Positions 9,395 to 18,925 are shown, counted from the first letter of the stretch. The stretch: DNA of 45,299 bases from Candidatus Dadabacteria bacterium CSP1-2 (GCA_001443445.1 LDXN01000018.1:1-45299), one strand, 5' to 3'. A program made the numbers and translations. Notes: generated by a model from the letters alone, not told the origin.

Positions 9395-10012
9395 TTAGCC
9401 AATGCTAACTAGTTCCTTATGTTCTACGATCTCTCCCCTAGGGTATTTTTCTCCAAATGTTTTTCCTTGAAATCTTAAGACCTCGGTTTTTAAATTACGC
9501 CAGCTATCTACCGGAAGATGAGCCTTGTAGCATACAGCGTTAAGGAAGGTTTCTACGTCCCATTTTTCTTTCAGAGGCACCTGAGGAAGAAGAATACCGG
9601 AATAACCCCCCAATCTTATCAGGATTCCATCTTTCCCAATCTCTATAGTATTTATGTATTCCTCTGGTGATTTCACAATAAGCCTTTCGGGAGTTGTGAG
9701 AATCGTGACCTCAAAGGTGACCATTTCTAACTCATGGATAGAAAGGGGTGAGAATCTATTATCGTTAAAAGCAGTCTGTAGTGCAGATTTTATTAGCGCC
9801 TTCCAAAGGGAGTGGGTTGGAAGAGGAAAGCCTGTACATCCTCTAAGTTCAGATTCAGGTGATGTTCTAATAGTTGTAAAAACGCCGCGATTCTCTTGAA
9901 ACCCCTTAGTGAACCACTCTGGGATATCAGGTTTTTTATCAAAAAGCTCATCTTCTACTACCTTCCTAGCTATCTTTACTAGTTTCTCACCTTGCGAAAA
10001 AACATATTCCAT
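9395..10012 (-). CDS. AMMECR1-domain protein (AmmeMemoRadiSam protein A-like)
   Basis: 205 residues covering one AMMECR1 domain. The hallmark LRGCxG appears as LRGCTG (residues 56-61), followed by NDNRFSPLSIHEL, EIGKDGILIRLGGYSGILLPQVP and AFLNAVCYKA-like helix motifs. Members occur with MEMO-family and radical SAM proteins in bacteria and archaea; the biochemical role is still unsettled. No MEMO gene is seen here. The COG1313 radical SAM gene at 1252 is the only possible partner in the window. Its stop is 1 bp beyond the convergent pncB stop. Confidence 0.9.
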   Translation of the reverse strand: MEYVFSQGEKLVKIARKVVEDELFDKKPDIPEWFTKGFQENRGVFTTIRTSPESELRGCTGFPLPTHSLWKALIKSALQTAFNDNRFSPLSIHELEMVTFEVTILTTPERLIVKSPEEYINTIEIGKDGILIRLGGYSGILLPQVPLKEKWDVETFLNAVCYKAHLPVDSWRNLKTEVLRFQGKTFGEKYPRGEIVEHKELVSIG

Positions 10013-10818
10013 TACTAATTTAGTATAAATTATTCATGATAATGCATGAAGAGGGTTAGTTCAGAATCAAAAGGAAAATTTTTTTGGATCGGTAATATGT
10101 TCTTATTTGTGAGAGAAAAAGATTCGAGCATAAAATGGGATAAAAAACAAAGAGGGAAAAAGCCATGAAAAACGGGAAGGACAAGAAAACATCGCAATGT
10201 TTGTATAGACATCAACGGCTTTTGGCGCTTTCATTTAGTGATGCTAGCATACAATTTCATGAACCTATTTAGGGAACTTGTGTTAGGACAAAAGGATAAG
10301 AAGCGAATGGGGAAATGGACTCGGCAGAGGTTTTTCTTAGTAGCTGGGAAGGCTCGTTAGGGAGAGGCTTAGTTTAAAGCTTCAAGAGGCTTGGGCTTAC
10401 TAAGGAGGAGTATATTGAGGTAGAGGGAAGGGTTAAAGCTTTGGTAGGAGCTGCATAACTTAGAAAAAATGGGAGCAGAGATTAATAGAGAATTGAAGGT
10501 GGAGGTCGAGAGCTTCTATGGGCAAAGTTTGCCTAATCCGAATGGTAGGCATGTGGAAATCCGGAAATCTACTGAATTGTGAGCCTAGTGTATAGGCAAT
10601 GAGCTTATTTGAGGGTACTCATGGAGAAATTGTTGTTGACATTAGACTGTTTTTTGTGATGTAAATAACTTAAATCGACGAATTGTCAGTGAACAAATTT
10701 AGTACAACTTTGATGTTAGATTACCATAAGTTATGCATAAAATCGGGTTAAAAACCCTTGAATCTTTTCCTTAGTTGATGTTACTCTAACCATGCAAAAC
10801 CAAAATGAGGTTGAAACA
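10013..10818. other. Long gene-poor gap around a transposase remnant
   Basis: About 800 bp separating the AMMECR1 gene from the metalloprotease-like gene. Apart from the transposase remnant at 10181-10458, I see only short open segments without ribosome binding sites (for example 10469-10582, 37 codons) and AT-rich DNA that presumably holds the promoter of the gene at 10819. Confidence 0.6.
10181..10458 (+). pseudogene. Decayed transposase C-terminus (IS4/IS1380-like)
   Basis: A frame entered near 10181 reads INGFWRFHLVMLAYNFMN, then LFRELVLGQ and WTRQRFFLVAGKAR, up to a TAG at 10358. This resembles the final helix region of IS1380/IS4-group DDE transposases (MLAYN...LFR, then R..F.VAGK). 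After that stop and a frameshift the similarity resumes in another frame as LTKEEYIEVEGRVKALVGAA, ending at TAA 10456-10458. The catalytic domain and terminal inverted repeats are absent. It is a dead remnant in the roughly 800-bp gap between two genes. Family assignment is from motif memory. Confidence 0.6.
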
Positions 10819-12807
10819 ATGGAAGACTTAAAAGACGGGGTAAACGAGAAGTTAAGCAAGTTGGTAGCCGCAATGAAGCCAGCGGCAGTTAATCTAATCT
10901 TAGCTGGTGCTGTTGCTTTATTAGTATATATTTTGGTAATCTCCACTACTAGTAAGGCTGACGATGTGTCCTTTGAAGATTGTAACTCTGATTCTGTTAA
11001 TTTAAGTGACGGTCCTGTCACAGTGGAAATATGCTGGCCGAATGGGGGAGAGGATGAAGCTTCTGTCTACCTTGACTTGGCTATAGATGCCCTACCTCTA
11101 ATCGAGGAGTTTGTAGGGTTTTCCCCTGATGATTCCTTTGATTCCTTGCTGCGTATTGAGCTGGGTCACAACCATAGTGATACGCTCCTTAATACTGTTA
11201 GAATAGCAGGATGCTTAGACCTACATGGGTGTACTGTAGAAAGGCAATTCTGGCTTCTTCTCCATGAGTTAACCCATAGCTTCGTGCCCTCTAGTATTTC
11301 CAGCAGTTGGTTTACTGAGGCTACAGCAAACCTAATAGCCCTCGTAGTTCTGGTACAGCTTGGACAAAGTGGAAACTTTGACACCCCTAATGATGCCGTG
11401 GAGCAGCGAGTTATAAGTAGTGAGGAGTGGGCAACAAGAGAGGGCTGGATTGATGAAGATGGCTCAGCCGTTACGCATCTGTCTGACTTGCCGCCCCTCT
11501 TCCCCAATGAAGAGGAGTATCTAATCGGCTCAGTTGTAGGCGACGTTTTTCTCGGCAAGATATATCTACTTCTAGGTCATAACCTCTTCTCAGAGGCTTA
11601 TGCATCTTTAGCAAGCTTGAGCCCAACCTCGGATGACCCACTGACTAAAGAAGATATACGGGATGCCTTTCTTGACCGGACAGGTGAGCTAGCTTGTGCC
11701 TACCGGGAACTAGTATGGTTATATTTAGACCACGATGACCCGGTTAACTGCAATCTAGACCCGGACTCCTATGAACCGAACGATAGCTTCAACGTAGCCG
11801 CTACAATCGGTCCCGGTCGCTATAACCTATCTCTTCACGAAGCATCTGATATGGACCTCTTTTCTATTTCAGTTCCTGCGGACCATACACTGGGAGTATA
11901 TATTAGCAGCCTTCTAAGTAGAAGTGTTAATTCATTTCTCTACGATTCTGACATTATATCCATTGCTGATTTTAGTGTTGACGAGGATGGAAACATAACG
12001 GCTGAACACACAACTGACTTTCTAGATACTAGCTTCCTAGAGATATCTAGCGAACAGGGAAGTATTTTACTATACGATTTAACGGTTGAGATTTATGGTG
12101 CAGACCGTCTTGCTGAAGACGACTATGAGGACAACGACTCCTTGGACGATGCAGTAGAGATAGCAACAGGCTTACATGTGAATCTTACTATCGACACCCC
12201 CTGGGATGACGACTGGTACTATATAGAAGTCCCAGCTAACCACTGGCTTGAAATTGAGATATCCGATATGCGTGAGTATGCGGAGCTAGATGCTTGGATA
12301 TACTCAAACGGAAGACCAGTCGAAGTTGCAAGACCGGAGGATGAAGAGGGGAATGTAAAAAGAGCACGGGCCTTCGTCCATCCCTGCCATAGTCCTAAAA
12401 CACTGATGATTTATGTAACAGGTGTTATAGGTGAATATGCACGGTATATAAGTGAATACAACTTTGGAATAAACTTAGTTGAAGAAGGATTCAATCCACA
12501 GAGGCTTTGCGATATTGCCAGGCTACTTGCAGAGAGTGATCAGTCTTACGTTTTCAACCTTTTTGCGGGATTCCCTGAAAGGATATGGGTTGAACCTTGT
12601 TTAACCTGTCCATTTAAGCAAGGTATAGACAAGGGGATGAAGATAAAAGTTTTTGTTGAAGAAGATGGCAAGAAATTGTTGATTGGTACTGTTCCTACGC
12701 TGGTTCAATCCAGGAGGGGTCTAGACTCGTTAACCTACCGGTTGAACAAGTTAGCTAAGGAGTGGATGCCCGGGGTTTTATTAAATAAATCCGAATACAA
12801 AAAATGA
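10819..12807 (+). CDS. Membrane-anchored HExxH metallopeptidase-like protein with two PPC domains
   Basis: 662 residues from the ATG at 10819, chosen over 10792 because TGAGG (10806-10810) lies 8 nt upstream. A single hydrophobic segment (about residues 25-42, LILAGAVALLVYILVI) makes an N-terminal anchor or uncleaved signal. A zincin-like motif, HELTH (149-153), is followed by WFTEATAN, whose Glu (167) could be the third zinc ligand. Next come two pre-peptidase C-terminal type domains beginning DSYEPNDSFNVAATI (about 317) and DDYEDNDSLDDAVEIA (about 434), each with the usual D.DWY/DLF...VPA core. The roughly 110-residue C-terminus, with a CLTC pair, is unrecognised. It probably acts outside the cytoplasmic membrane; substrate unknown. 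Confidence 0.65.
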   Translation: MEDLKDGVNEKLSKLVAAMKPAAVNLILAGAVALLVYILVISTTSKADDVSFEDCNSDSVNLSDGPVTVEICWPNGGEDEASVYLDLAIDALPLIEEFVGFSPDDSFDSLLRIELGHNHSDTLLNTVRIAGCLDLHGCTVERQFWLLLHELTHSFVPSSISSSWFTEATANLIALVVLVQLGQSGNFDTPNDAVEQRVISSEEWATREGWIDEDGSAVTHLSDLPPLFPNEEEYLIGSVVGDVFLGKIYLLLGHNLFSEAYASLASLSPTSDDPLTKEDIRDAFLDRTGELACAYRELVWLYLDHDDPVNCNLDPDSYEPNDSFNVAATIGPGRYNLSLHEASDMDLFSISVPADHTLGVYISSLLSRSVNSFLYDSDIISIADFSVDEDGNITAEHTTDFLDTSFLEISSEQGSILLYDLTVEIYGADRLAEDDYEDNDSLDDAVEIATGLHVNLTIDTPWDDDWYYIEVPANHWLEIEISDMREYAELDAWIYSNGRPVEVARPEDEEGNVKRARAFVHPCHSPKTLMIYVTGVIGEYARYISEYNFGINLVEEGFNPQRLCDIARLLAESDQSYVFNLFAGFPERIWVEPCLTCPFKQGIDKGMKIKVFVEEDGKKLLIGTVPTLVQSRRGLDSLTYRLNKLAKEWMPGVLLNKSEYKK

Positions 12808-12836
12808 CACTCAATTATTAATACAAATTGCTAGAG

Positions 12837-12869
12837 AGGCAGTTGAGCCCAAAACTTAGCTGCCTTTTT
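12837..12869 (+). terminator. Intrinsic terminator after the metallopeptidase-like gene
   Basis: AGGCAGTTGAG pairs with CTTAGCTGCCT (11 bp, one G-T wobble) across the loop CCCAAAA, followed directly by TTTTT. It sits 30 bp after the stop codon. Confidence 0.9.
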
Positions 12870-13074
12870 GTTTCCTCACCTCTGCATCAAAAAAAGGATT
12901 CTGCTATAACGCTGCTGAGTCATACATGGGGTTAATATTAACTGGAGTAATGAAATAAAAAGATTAGAAGATAGAGACTATTTCTTTCTAACCTCCAATC
13001 CCTTTCTAATTCTTGAAACTTGTGGGTAAGTGGTATAGATTTACATAAAAAATTAGTAAAAGGCGAGAATAATA

Positions 13075-14676
13075 ATGATTCTTGATATGCTAAGGAAAGG
13101 CCAGACTTGGGTTACAAAAGGGATATTGATTGTCCTTGCCATCACCTTTGCTTTCGGATTTGGGTTTAGTTTCAGTAATTTTGGTTTTGGAGGGAAGGTT
13201 CCGGAAGGGACCTCCGCGGAGGTAAATGGCCAGAAGATATCCCTTTTAGATTTCTATAGGGCTAGAGAACGTCTTCGCGCACAATATCGAGAGAGTGGTG
13301 TTCCCGAAGAGGCTTTAAATCAGAATTTTATTGATATGACAGCACTAAATCAACTCATTGACTTACAACTACTTTCTCAAAAGGCTAAAGAGCTTGGCTT
13401 TATGGTAACTGATGAGGAACTAAGTGAAGCAATAAGGTCTAACTCCGTTTTTCAGGTAGATGGGCAGTTTATTGGCCTTAACGAATACAGGGCTTTCGTA
13501 GAGCAGAGATTAAATCAATCTGTAAGCGATTTCGAGAAGATGTACAGAGAGGAACTACTTGCTCAAAAAGTAGTAAAGCTAATGTTCGACACACTTAATG
13601 TTACAGACGAGGAGCTATTTGATACCTATAAAATCCGTAATGAAAAGGTAAATCTTAATTTTGTTACTATCTCACCTGAAGATTTTAAAGATTCTTACAC
13701 AATAAATGAGGAAGAGATAAAAAAATACTATGAAAATAATAAAAGCGAGTTTAAAACACCTGAACTTAGGAGTGTACGCTACGTTATTATATCCCCCGAT
13801 GATTTTATAAATAGGGTGGATGTGTATCAAGAAGAAATAAAGTCTTATTACGAAGCACATCCTGATAAATTTAGATCTAACGAAGATGAAAGTCGGCCCC
13901 TTGCAGAGGTAAAAGGCGAGGTGGAAGCGGATATTAAGAAGGAGGGTGGAAAAGCTTTATTCAGGGAATTCCTTGAAAATCTTAAAGAGTCAGTTGATAA
14001 GAAGTCCATAGATGAGATAACAAAGGAAAATGGTTTAGGAGAAGTAAAAGTTGTAGGTCCAATTTCTGTTACTGCAAAGCTTGATGATATTCCATCTAAG
14101 GTTGTTGAAAAGGCGTTCACCATTAAACAAGGAGAAAAGACCTTTGCTCAAGTAGGAGAGAAAATATACATAATTCAGGTTTCTGAGGTAGTTCCATCTA
14201 GGGGAAAAACCTTGAAAGAGGCAGAGGGTGAAATTAGCGAGCGCCTTCAGTCTATGAAGGCAAAAGAGGCTGCTAAGGCAAAGGCTAATGATTTACTTAA
14301 TAAGGCAAAAATGAATGGTGGGAATTTGGAAGAAGCTGCTATATCCTTTGGGCTTAAATTGCAGGAGACTGGTTATTTTTCCAGACTAGAACGTGTTCCT
14401 GAAATCAACTCAGATGAGATAAAAGTAGATGCCTTTTTCCTTGACAAAAAAAATCCTCTGGCTTCTAAGGTCTATGAAGCCGATGAAAAAATTTATATAG
14501 TATCCCTTAAAGAAGAACAAGATGCAGATCCTAAAGGGTTTGAAGAGGAAAAGGGTCAGCTAAAAGAAGAAGAACTTTCTCAAAGAAAAAGAGAGCTTTA
14601 TATAGACTGGATTCAAAGACTCAGGCAGGAGTCGAAAATCAATATCAATGATAAGCTTTTACTACCTCAAGGGTGA
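13075..14676 (+). CDS. PpiD-like membrane-anchored periplasmic chaperone (SurA_N type) without a clear parvulin domain
   Basis: 533 residues. An N-terminal membrane anchor (about 14-33, ITKGILIV-like then FAFGFGFSF) precedes EVNGQKISLLDFYRARERL, the SurA_N_3/PpiD chaperone domain, with LNQLIDLQLLSQKAKELGF and VTDEELSEAIRSN. Where PpiD proteins carry a parvulin domain (xxARHIL...GGDLGxF...), this sequence reads SVRYVIISPDDFINR and then YYEAHPDKFRSNEDESRPL, running straight into the Lys/Glu-rich tail. I see neither the HIL nor the GGDLG motif. It is therefore likely a holdase for secreted proteins at the periplasmic face of the membrane rather than a prolyl isomerase. Stand-alone gene, with a terminator upstream. 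Confidence 0.75.
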   Translation: MILDMLRKGQTWVTKGILIVLAITFAFGFGFSFSNFGFGGKVPEGTSAEVNGQKISLLDFYRARERLRAQYRESGVPEEALNQNFIDMTALNQLIDLQLLSQKAKELGFMVTDEELSEAIRSNSVFQVDGQFIGLNEYRAFVEQRLNQSVSDFEKMYREELLAQKVVKLMFDTLNVTDEELFDTYKIRNEKVNLNFVTISPEDFKDSYTINEEEIKKYYENNKSEFKTPELRSVRYVIISPDDFINRVDVYQEEIKSYYEAHPDKFRSNEDESRPLAEVKGEVEADIKKEGGKALFREFLENLKESVDKKSIDEITKENGLGEVKVVGPISVTAKLDDIPSKVVEKAFTIKQGEKTFAQVGEKIYIIQVSEVVPSRGKTLKEAEGEISERLQSMKAKEAAKAKANDLLNKAKMNGGNLEEAAISFGLKLQETGYFSRLERVPEINSDEIKVDAFFLDKKNPLASKVYEADEKIYIVSLKEEQDADPKGFEEEKGQLKEEELSQRKRELYIDWIQRLRQESKININDKLLLPQG

Positions 14677-14971
14677 TAAATCAAGTAGCATAATTTTGTG
14701 GAAGAAAAAGTAGTACATAAACATTCTATTACCCGAAGCTATTGGTCAATTTTTATTGTTTAGAACAAAATTTAATCTCGACCATAGATTATAGATAGGT
14801 AAAGGTTTATCGTGTACTTTAAAATAGAAGAAAAAAATCAGCTTTTGATCCAATTTCTTCAAAAATTAATGTAACACACCATATGTGGTATTTCTCTTCT
14901 TAAACACCACAGCAATTTGTGTATGTTTATTTACAACCTATTATGATTATGATATTATTCAATTTTAAAGA

Positions 14972-17900
14972 ATGAAAATTAGGTCTCTAGAACTTATAGG
15001 CTTTAAATCCTTCTATGAAAAAACTACTATTCAGTTTCAGGATGGAATTAATGCCATAGTCGGTCCCAACGGCTGTGGGAAATCCAACATATTAGATGCA
15101 ATACGTTGGGTTCTCGGGGAGCAGAACCCCAGGCGCCTAAGAGCCGAGGGGATGGAAGAGGTCGTATCTAATGGGGGAGAGACCTCAAAACCCCTTGGTA
15201 TGGGAGAGGTTTCCTTAGCGCTAACAGACGTTTCGCATAAGGGGTATGAGGAGGTTGTAATTAAGCGAAGACTCTTTCGTTCTGGGGAGAGCGAGTATTA
15301 CATAAACGGCACACCTTGCAGGTTAAAGGACATAACTGAGATGTTTTTAGATACTGGCGCAGGCGCAAGGGCCTATTCTACCGTAGACCAAGGAAAGGTG
15401 GAGCATCTAATTACAGCAAAACCTGAAGAAAAGAGGACATTGATTGAAGAGGCTGCAGGGATAGTTAGATATAGGGTAAGGCGTCGTGAGACCGAGAGAA
15501 AGATTGAATCTACTAAAGAGAATCTGAGACGCTTAAAAGATATTATGGACGAAATAAATCGCCAGATGGGTAGCCTAAGCCGTCAGGCAAGGGATGCAGA
15601 GGAGTTTAAACGCCTTTCGGAAGAAGCCAGGAGCCTTGAGTCGAGGATAATCTACTCAAAGCTTTATAAAATGGAAGAAGAAAAAAATAGGCTTATTCAA
15701 GAGAAATCGGAGCTCGAAGAACAAGTCCTTTCACTTTCTGAACAAATAAAGAACAAAGAATCCATACATGAAAATATTGAAGCAAAAACCAATTTTGTCG
15801 AACGTAAGTTAGAAGAGTTGGGGAAAGAGATCTATGATCTCAAGTCGGAGCTCCAAGCAAAGGAGGCACTTGAAGAACTTGTAAGGAGTGAGGTTTCGGG
15901 GATTGATGAATTTATTAAGAGGTTGGAAAAAGAAATTGAATTACTACTGGAAGAGAGCGAAAGGGTAAATATTCAAATTAATCTCAAGCAAAAGATTTTG
16001 GGGGAGGTTAAGGCAGACCTATCCAATAAAGAACATAAGCTTAAGCGAAGAGAAGAGGTCCTTTCTGAAATCAAAGCTGGGTTTACGATAAACCAGACTG
16101 AGCTTGAGGGTACAAGGACATCACTCTTTGAAATGTTAGATAGGTACAGTTCTCTAAGGGGTAGCGCTTTAGGATACGAAAGGGAACTGTCTGAACTCCA
16201 ATCAAGAAGGCAAAGAACAAACAAAGAGATTGGAGAAGTAGAAGTTGAGAAGAAAAAAACAATATCCCGAATCTCGGAGCTTCAAGGTTATGTGAACGCT
16301 AACGAGGAGCGTAGAATCAAAGTTGAAGAAAGGAAAGAAGCTATAGGATTATCTCTCGCTTCTTTAAGTGCCACTCAAGAGTCGAAAAGAAATGAAATAG
16401 AAGGGCTAAGCGAGCGTTTTAAAGAGGCGCAGCCTAGGCTTAATGTGCTAAAACAGATTGAGACAAGCTACGAATGGCTTCCCGAAGGAATAAGGAGATT
16501 TTTACTTGAGAAAAAGGGGAACGGAATCTTAGGGGTGATTGCAGATTTTATATCAGTTCCAAAGGGCTATGAGCGGGCACTTGAGGCAGCATTTGGTGAG
16601 AAACTCAAATGGGCGATTGTTAAAGAAAGCGAGGAGGCACTGAGTGCAGTTGAATATTTGAGAGAGCTATCCCTTGGAAGAGGCACGTTTGTCCCTATTA
16701 ATAACACAAGAAAAATCGAGGTTCTTGATAAAAACGGAAATGGAATTGCGCCTCTCAGTGACATAGTTAAGGTTGAGGGAATAGATAAAGACATAATTGA
16801 CAACATGCTGACTAATGTGTTTGTTGTATCTTCTCTTAGAGAGGCGCTAAATCTAAAGGACGAAATTGAAGATGGCGCTTCTTTTGTCACACTTGGAGGG
16901 GATATGCTTGATTCTACTGGTGCGATATCGGGTGGGCTTGCTACTGAAGGTGTATTTGAGAGAAAAAGGGAAATTGAAGAACTAACCATAGATACTCAAA
17001 ACCTTGAAGCTGAGATCTCAAGGATTTCAAAGGAGATAGAGTCAAATCAGGAAGAGGTTGAAAAACTGCAACTTACGCTTAGGGATCTAGAAAATGAGTT
17101 AATAGAGATCGAGATAAGGGGAGCCGAGATTAAGACGGATATTGCTAATCTTCAAGATAACATTGCAAAGACCAATATGAGATATGGGGTAGTTGAATTT
17201 GATTTAAAGGAGATAGATTCTGAAATTCTTGATAGAGGAGGAAAACTACAAGTAGCACAAGAAGCTATAAAACAGGTTGAAGATCAGAAGATATTTCTTG
17301 AGGAAAAATACGCAAAATTAAAAGAAGGTGCAGAGAAGCTTGAGGAGGAAGAGAGGCATATAGAGAGAGAAATCACAGATCTCAAGGTTGAAATTGCCGC
17401 GCTTATTGAAAAAGAAAAAGGCATCGATGAAGACCTAGGTGAGCTAGGAAGAAGGCAGAATGAGATAAGAGAAAGGATTGAGCTTGAGGCTAAAGAGGTC
17501 GGAAAGAAAAAACAGGAAAAACTGAATTTTATTAAAACAGAAGAAGATGCAAAACGAGATGTTAAAAGTCTTTTGTCTCTTCTTGGTCAGAAGGATGAAG
17601 AACTATTAGTTAAGAGGAATCAAAAGGAAGAGCTTTTATTGCAAATTAAAACTGCTATTGAAGATAAACAAAGGTTAAATGAAGAAATAAAAGGGCATGA
17701 AAAGAAGATCAGCTCTCTTGACCTTAGGTTAAATAGCCTTCAAATTGAGATTGAGCATCTTAGGGAAACAATTCGTGAAACCGGTTCATCTCTTACTAGT
17801 CATGATGACCCTAATGAAGCTTTGATGTCTATTGATCCAGAAAATTTAAAAGGTTTAGTTAAAGAAGGAGAAGAAACCAGACTCCTTAAACTTAAAGAAA

Positions 17901-18511
17901 GGATCCAGAAATTTGGTCCGGTGAATCTTCTTGCCCCTGAGGAGTATAAGAGTCTCGAAGAAAGGTTTAAATTTTTAAGTGCTCAGAATGAGGATTTAGT
18001 AAACGCTATATCATCCCTAAAGAAAGCTATGAACAAGATTGATAGGGAGTCTGAAAAAAGATTCAACGCTACGTTTGAAGTTCTGAATAAAAAGTTTCAA
18101 GAGGTTTTCAGCAGGATGTTTAGAGGTGGCGAGGCAAAGCTTGTTCTTACAAATAACGAAGACCTTCTTGAAACCGGTGTTGATGTCATGGTAAGACCGA
18201 AAGGGAAAAGGTTTCAATCAGTAAGCCTGCTTTCAGGCGGAGAAAAAGCCCTTTCAGCGATAGCCCTTGTTCTCTCTGCTTGCTTTATAAGGCCCGCTCC
18301 TTTTCTACTATTTGACGAGATTGACGCACCTTTAGACGATGCAAATACTAGTCAGGTTACGGATTTGCTTGAAGAAGCGACTAAGGATTCGCAGATTATA
18401 ATTATTACTCACAATAAAAAAACTATGAAGGTTGCAAGAACACTAGTTGGAATAACTTCTGATGGTAGAAGCACATCCAAGGTAGTTTCCGTTGAGCTTA
18501 GGGGTAATTAG
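14972..18511 (+). CDS. smc: Chromosome segregation ATPase SMC
   Basis: 1179 residues, normal length. Walker A GPNGCGKSN (31-39) is followed by a Q-loop (RWVLGEQ). Long coiled coils (about 170-480 and 680-1010) flank a hinge (about 500-665, LGVIADFISVPKGYE through GGDMLDSTGAISGG). The C-terminal head has the ABC signature LSGGEKALSA (about 1087) and Walker B FLLFDEIDAPLDD (about 1110) with the catalytic Glu. SMC dimers with ScpA/ScpB condense and individualise chromosomes; scpAB are not in the window. No strong Shine-Dalgarno precedes the ATG. Confidence 0.97.
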   Translation: MKIRSLELIGFKSFYEKTTIQFQDGINAIVGPNGCGKSNILDAIRWVLGEQNPRRLRAEGMEEVVSNGGETSKPLGMGEVSLALTDVSHKGYEEVVIKRRLFRSGESEYYINGTPCRLKDITEMFLDTGAGARAYSTVDQGKVEHLITAKPEEKRTLIEEAAGIVRYRVRRRETERKIESTKENLRRLKDIMDEINRQMGSLSRQARDAEEFKRLSEEARSLESRIIYSKLYKMEEEKNRLIQEKSELEEQVLSLSEQIKNKESIHENIEAKTNFVERKLEELGKEIYDLKSELQAKEALEELVRSEVSGIDEFIKRLEKEIELLLEESERVNIQINLKQKILGEVKADLSNKEHKLKRREEVLSEIKAGFTINQTELEGTRTSLFEMLDRYSSLRGSALGYERELSELQSRRQRTNKEIGEVEVEKKKTISRISELQGYVNANEERRIKVEERKEAIGLSLASLSATQESKRNEIEGLSERFKEAQPRLNVLKQIETSYEWLPEGIRRFLLEKKGNGILGVIADFISVPKGYERALEAAFGEKLKWAIVKESEEALSAVEYLRELSLGRGTFVPINNTRKIEVLDKNGNGIAPLSDIVKVEGIDKDIIDNMLTNVFVVSSLREALNLKDEIEDGASFVTLGGDMLDSTGAISGGLATEGVFERKREIEELTIDTQNLEAEISRISKEIESNQEEVEKLQLTLRDLENELIEIEIRGAEIKTDIANLQDNIAKTNMRYGVVEFDLKEIDSEILDRGGKLQVAQEAIKQVEDQKIFLEEKYAKLKEGAEKLEEEERHIEREITDLKVEIAALIEKEKGIDEDLGELGRRQNEIRERIELEAKEVGKKKQEKLNFIKTEEDAKRDVKSLLSLLGQKDEELLVKRNQKEELLLQIKTAIEDKQRLNEEIKGHEKKISSLDLRLNSLQIEIEHLRETIRETGSSLTSHDDPNEALMSIDPENLKGLVKEGEETRLLKLKERIQKFGPVNLLAPEEYKSLEERFKFLSAQNEDLVNAISSLKKAMNKIDRESEKRFNATFEVLNKKFQEVFSRMFRGGEAKLVLTNNEDLLETGVDVMVRPKGKRFQSVSLLSGGEKALSAIALVLSACFIRPAPFLLFDEIDAPLDDANTSQVTDLLEEATKDSQIIIITHNKKTMKVARTLVGITSDGRSTSKVVSVELRGN

Positions 18512-18558
18512 ATTTATTCTCTGCGCTTTTTTGTCTCCGTTTTTTGACCACATACAAT

Positions 18559-18591
18559 TGTCATACCCGAATGCCTTTATCGGGTATCCAT
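18559..18591. repeat. Short palindrome, family E copy 1 (TGTCATACCCGAAT...)
   Basis: ATACCCGA pairs with TCGGGTAT around a short loop. A reverse-oriented relative lies at 30915-30945 (GGATGCCCGATTAATACATT then CGGGCATGACA), with compensatory differences that keep the stem. Confidence 0.7.
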
Positions 18592-18693
18592 ATACCTCTA
18601 AAAATGATATTAAGTCCCTCTTTGTTAAAGAGGTATTTAGGGAGATTTGTAAACAAAAATAGTGTCTACGACGTTAAAATAATATGGGGGTTG

Positions 18694-18726
18694 GTCTCAA
18701 GATTCCCGCTTGAGACATGCGGGAAT
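18694..18726. repeat. Two overlapping alternative hairpins
   Basis: GTCTCAA (18694-18700) pairs with TTGAGAC (18710-18716), and ATTCCCGC (18702-18709) pairs with GCGGGAAT (18719-18726). The arms interleave, so the two stems are mutually exclusive. Probably a member of the common ATTCCCGC...GCGGGAAT interspersed class. Confidence 0.6.
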
Positions 18727-18858
18727 GGCACATTAAGGGCTAGCGGTATCGAGCAGAACTCAAATTATTTAGTGCATTTCGCTTTGAAGAAATAATATAC
18801 TTCCAGTAAAATATCTAAATCTTAATTCAGGTTTTTCCAGTGCTTATGGACGCATACA

Positions 18859-18881
18859 CCCACTTGTTATAAGTGGGTTTT
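18859..18881 (+). terminator. Terminator-like hairpin upstream of secA
   Basis: CCCACTT, loop GTTAT, AAGTGGG, then TTTT. It is about 350 bp after smc and about 45 bp before the secA start. It would stop read-through into secA or act as a leader attenuator; sequence alone does not decide. Confidence 0.6.
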
Positions 18882-18925
18882 GAGCTTATAATTTTAAACG
18901 GCTTTTGTATTAGTGGAGGTTTTAT

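Larger units (their letters stand above)
18512..18925. other. smc-secA intergenic region with palindromes, no convincing gene
   Basis: 414 bp. An 83-codon frame (18544-18795) runs through it, but it is made of palindromic repeats and lacks a ribosome binding site, so I do not call it. The region holds the palindromes at 18559-18591 and 18694-18726, a terminator-like hairpin at 18859-18881, and the secA ribosome binding site GGAGG at 18915-18919. Confidence 0.6.

Noticed and set aside
10469-10582. A 37-codon frame after the transposase remnant
   Set aside because: No ribosome binding site and no recognised similarity; it may be more transposon debris in another frame but cannot be supported.
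18544-18795. An 83-codon frame on the plus strand between smc and secA
   Set aside because: It has no ribosome binding site or recognisable protein features and is largely composed of palindromic repeats.
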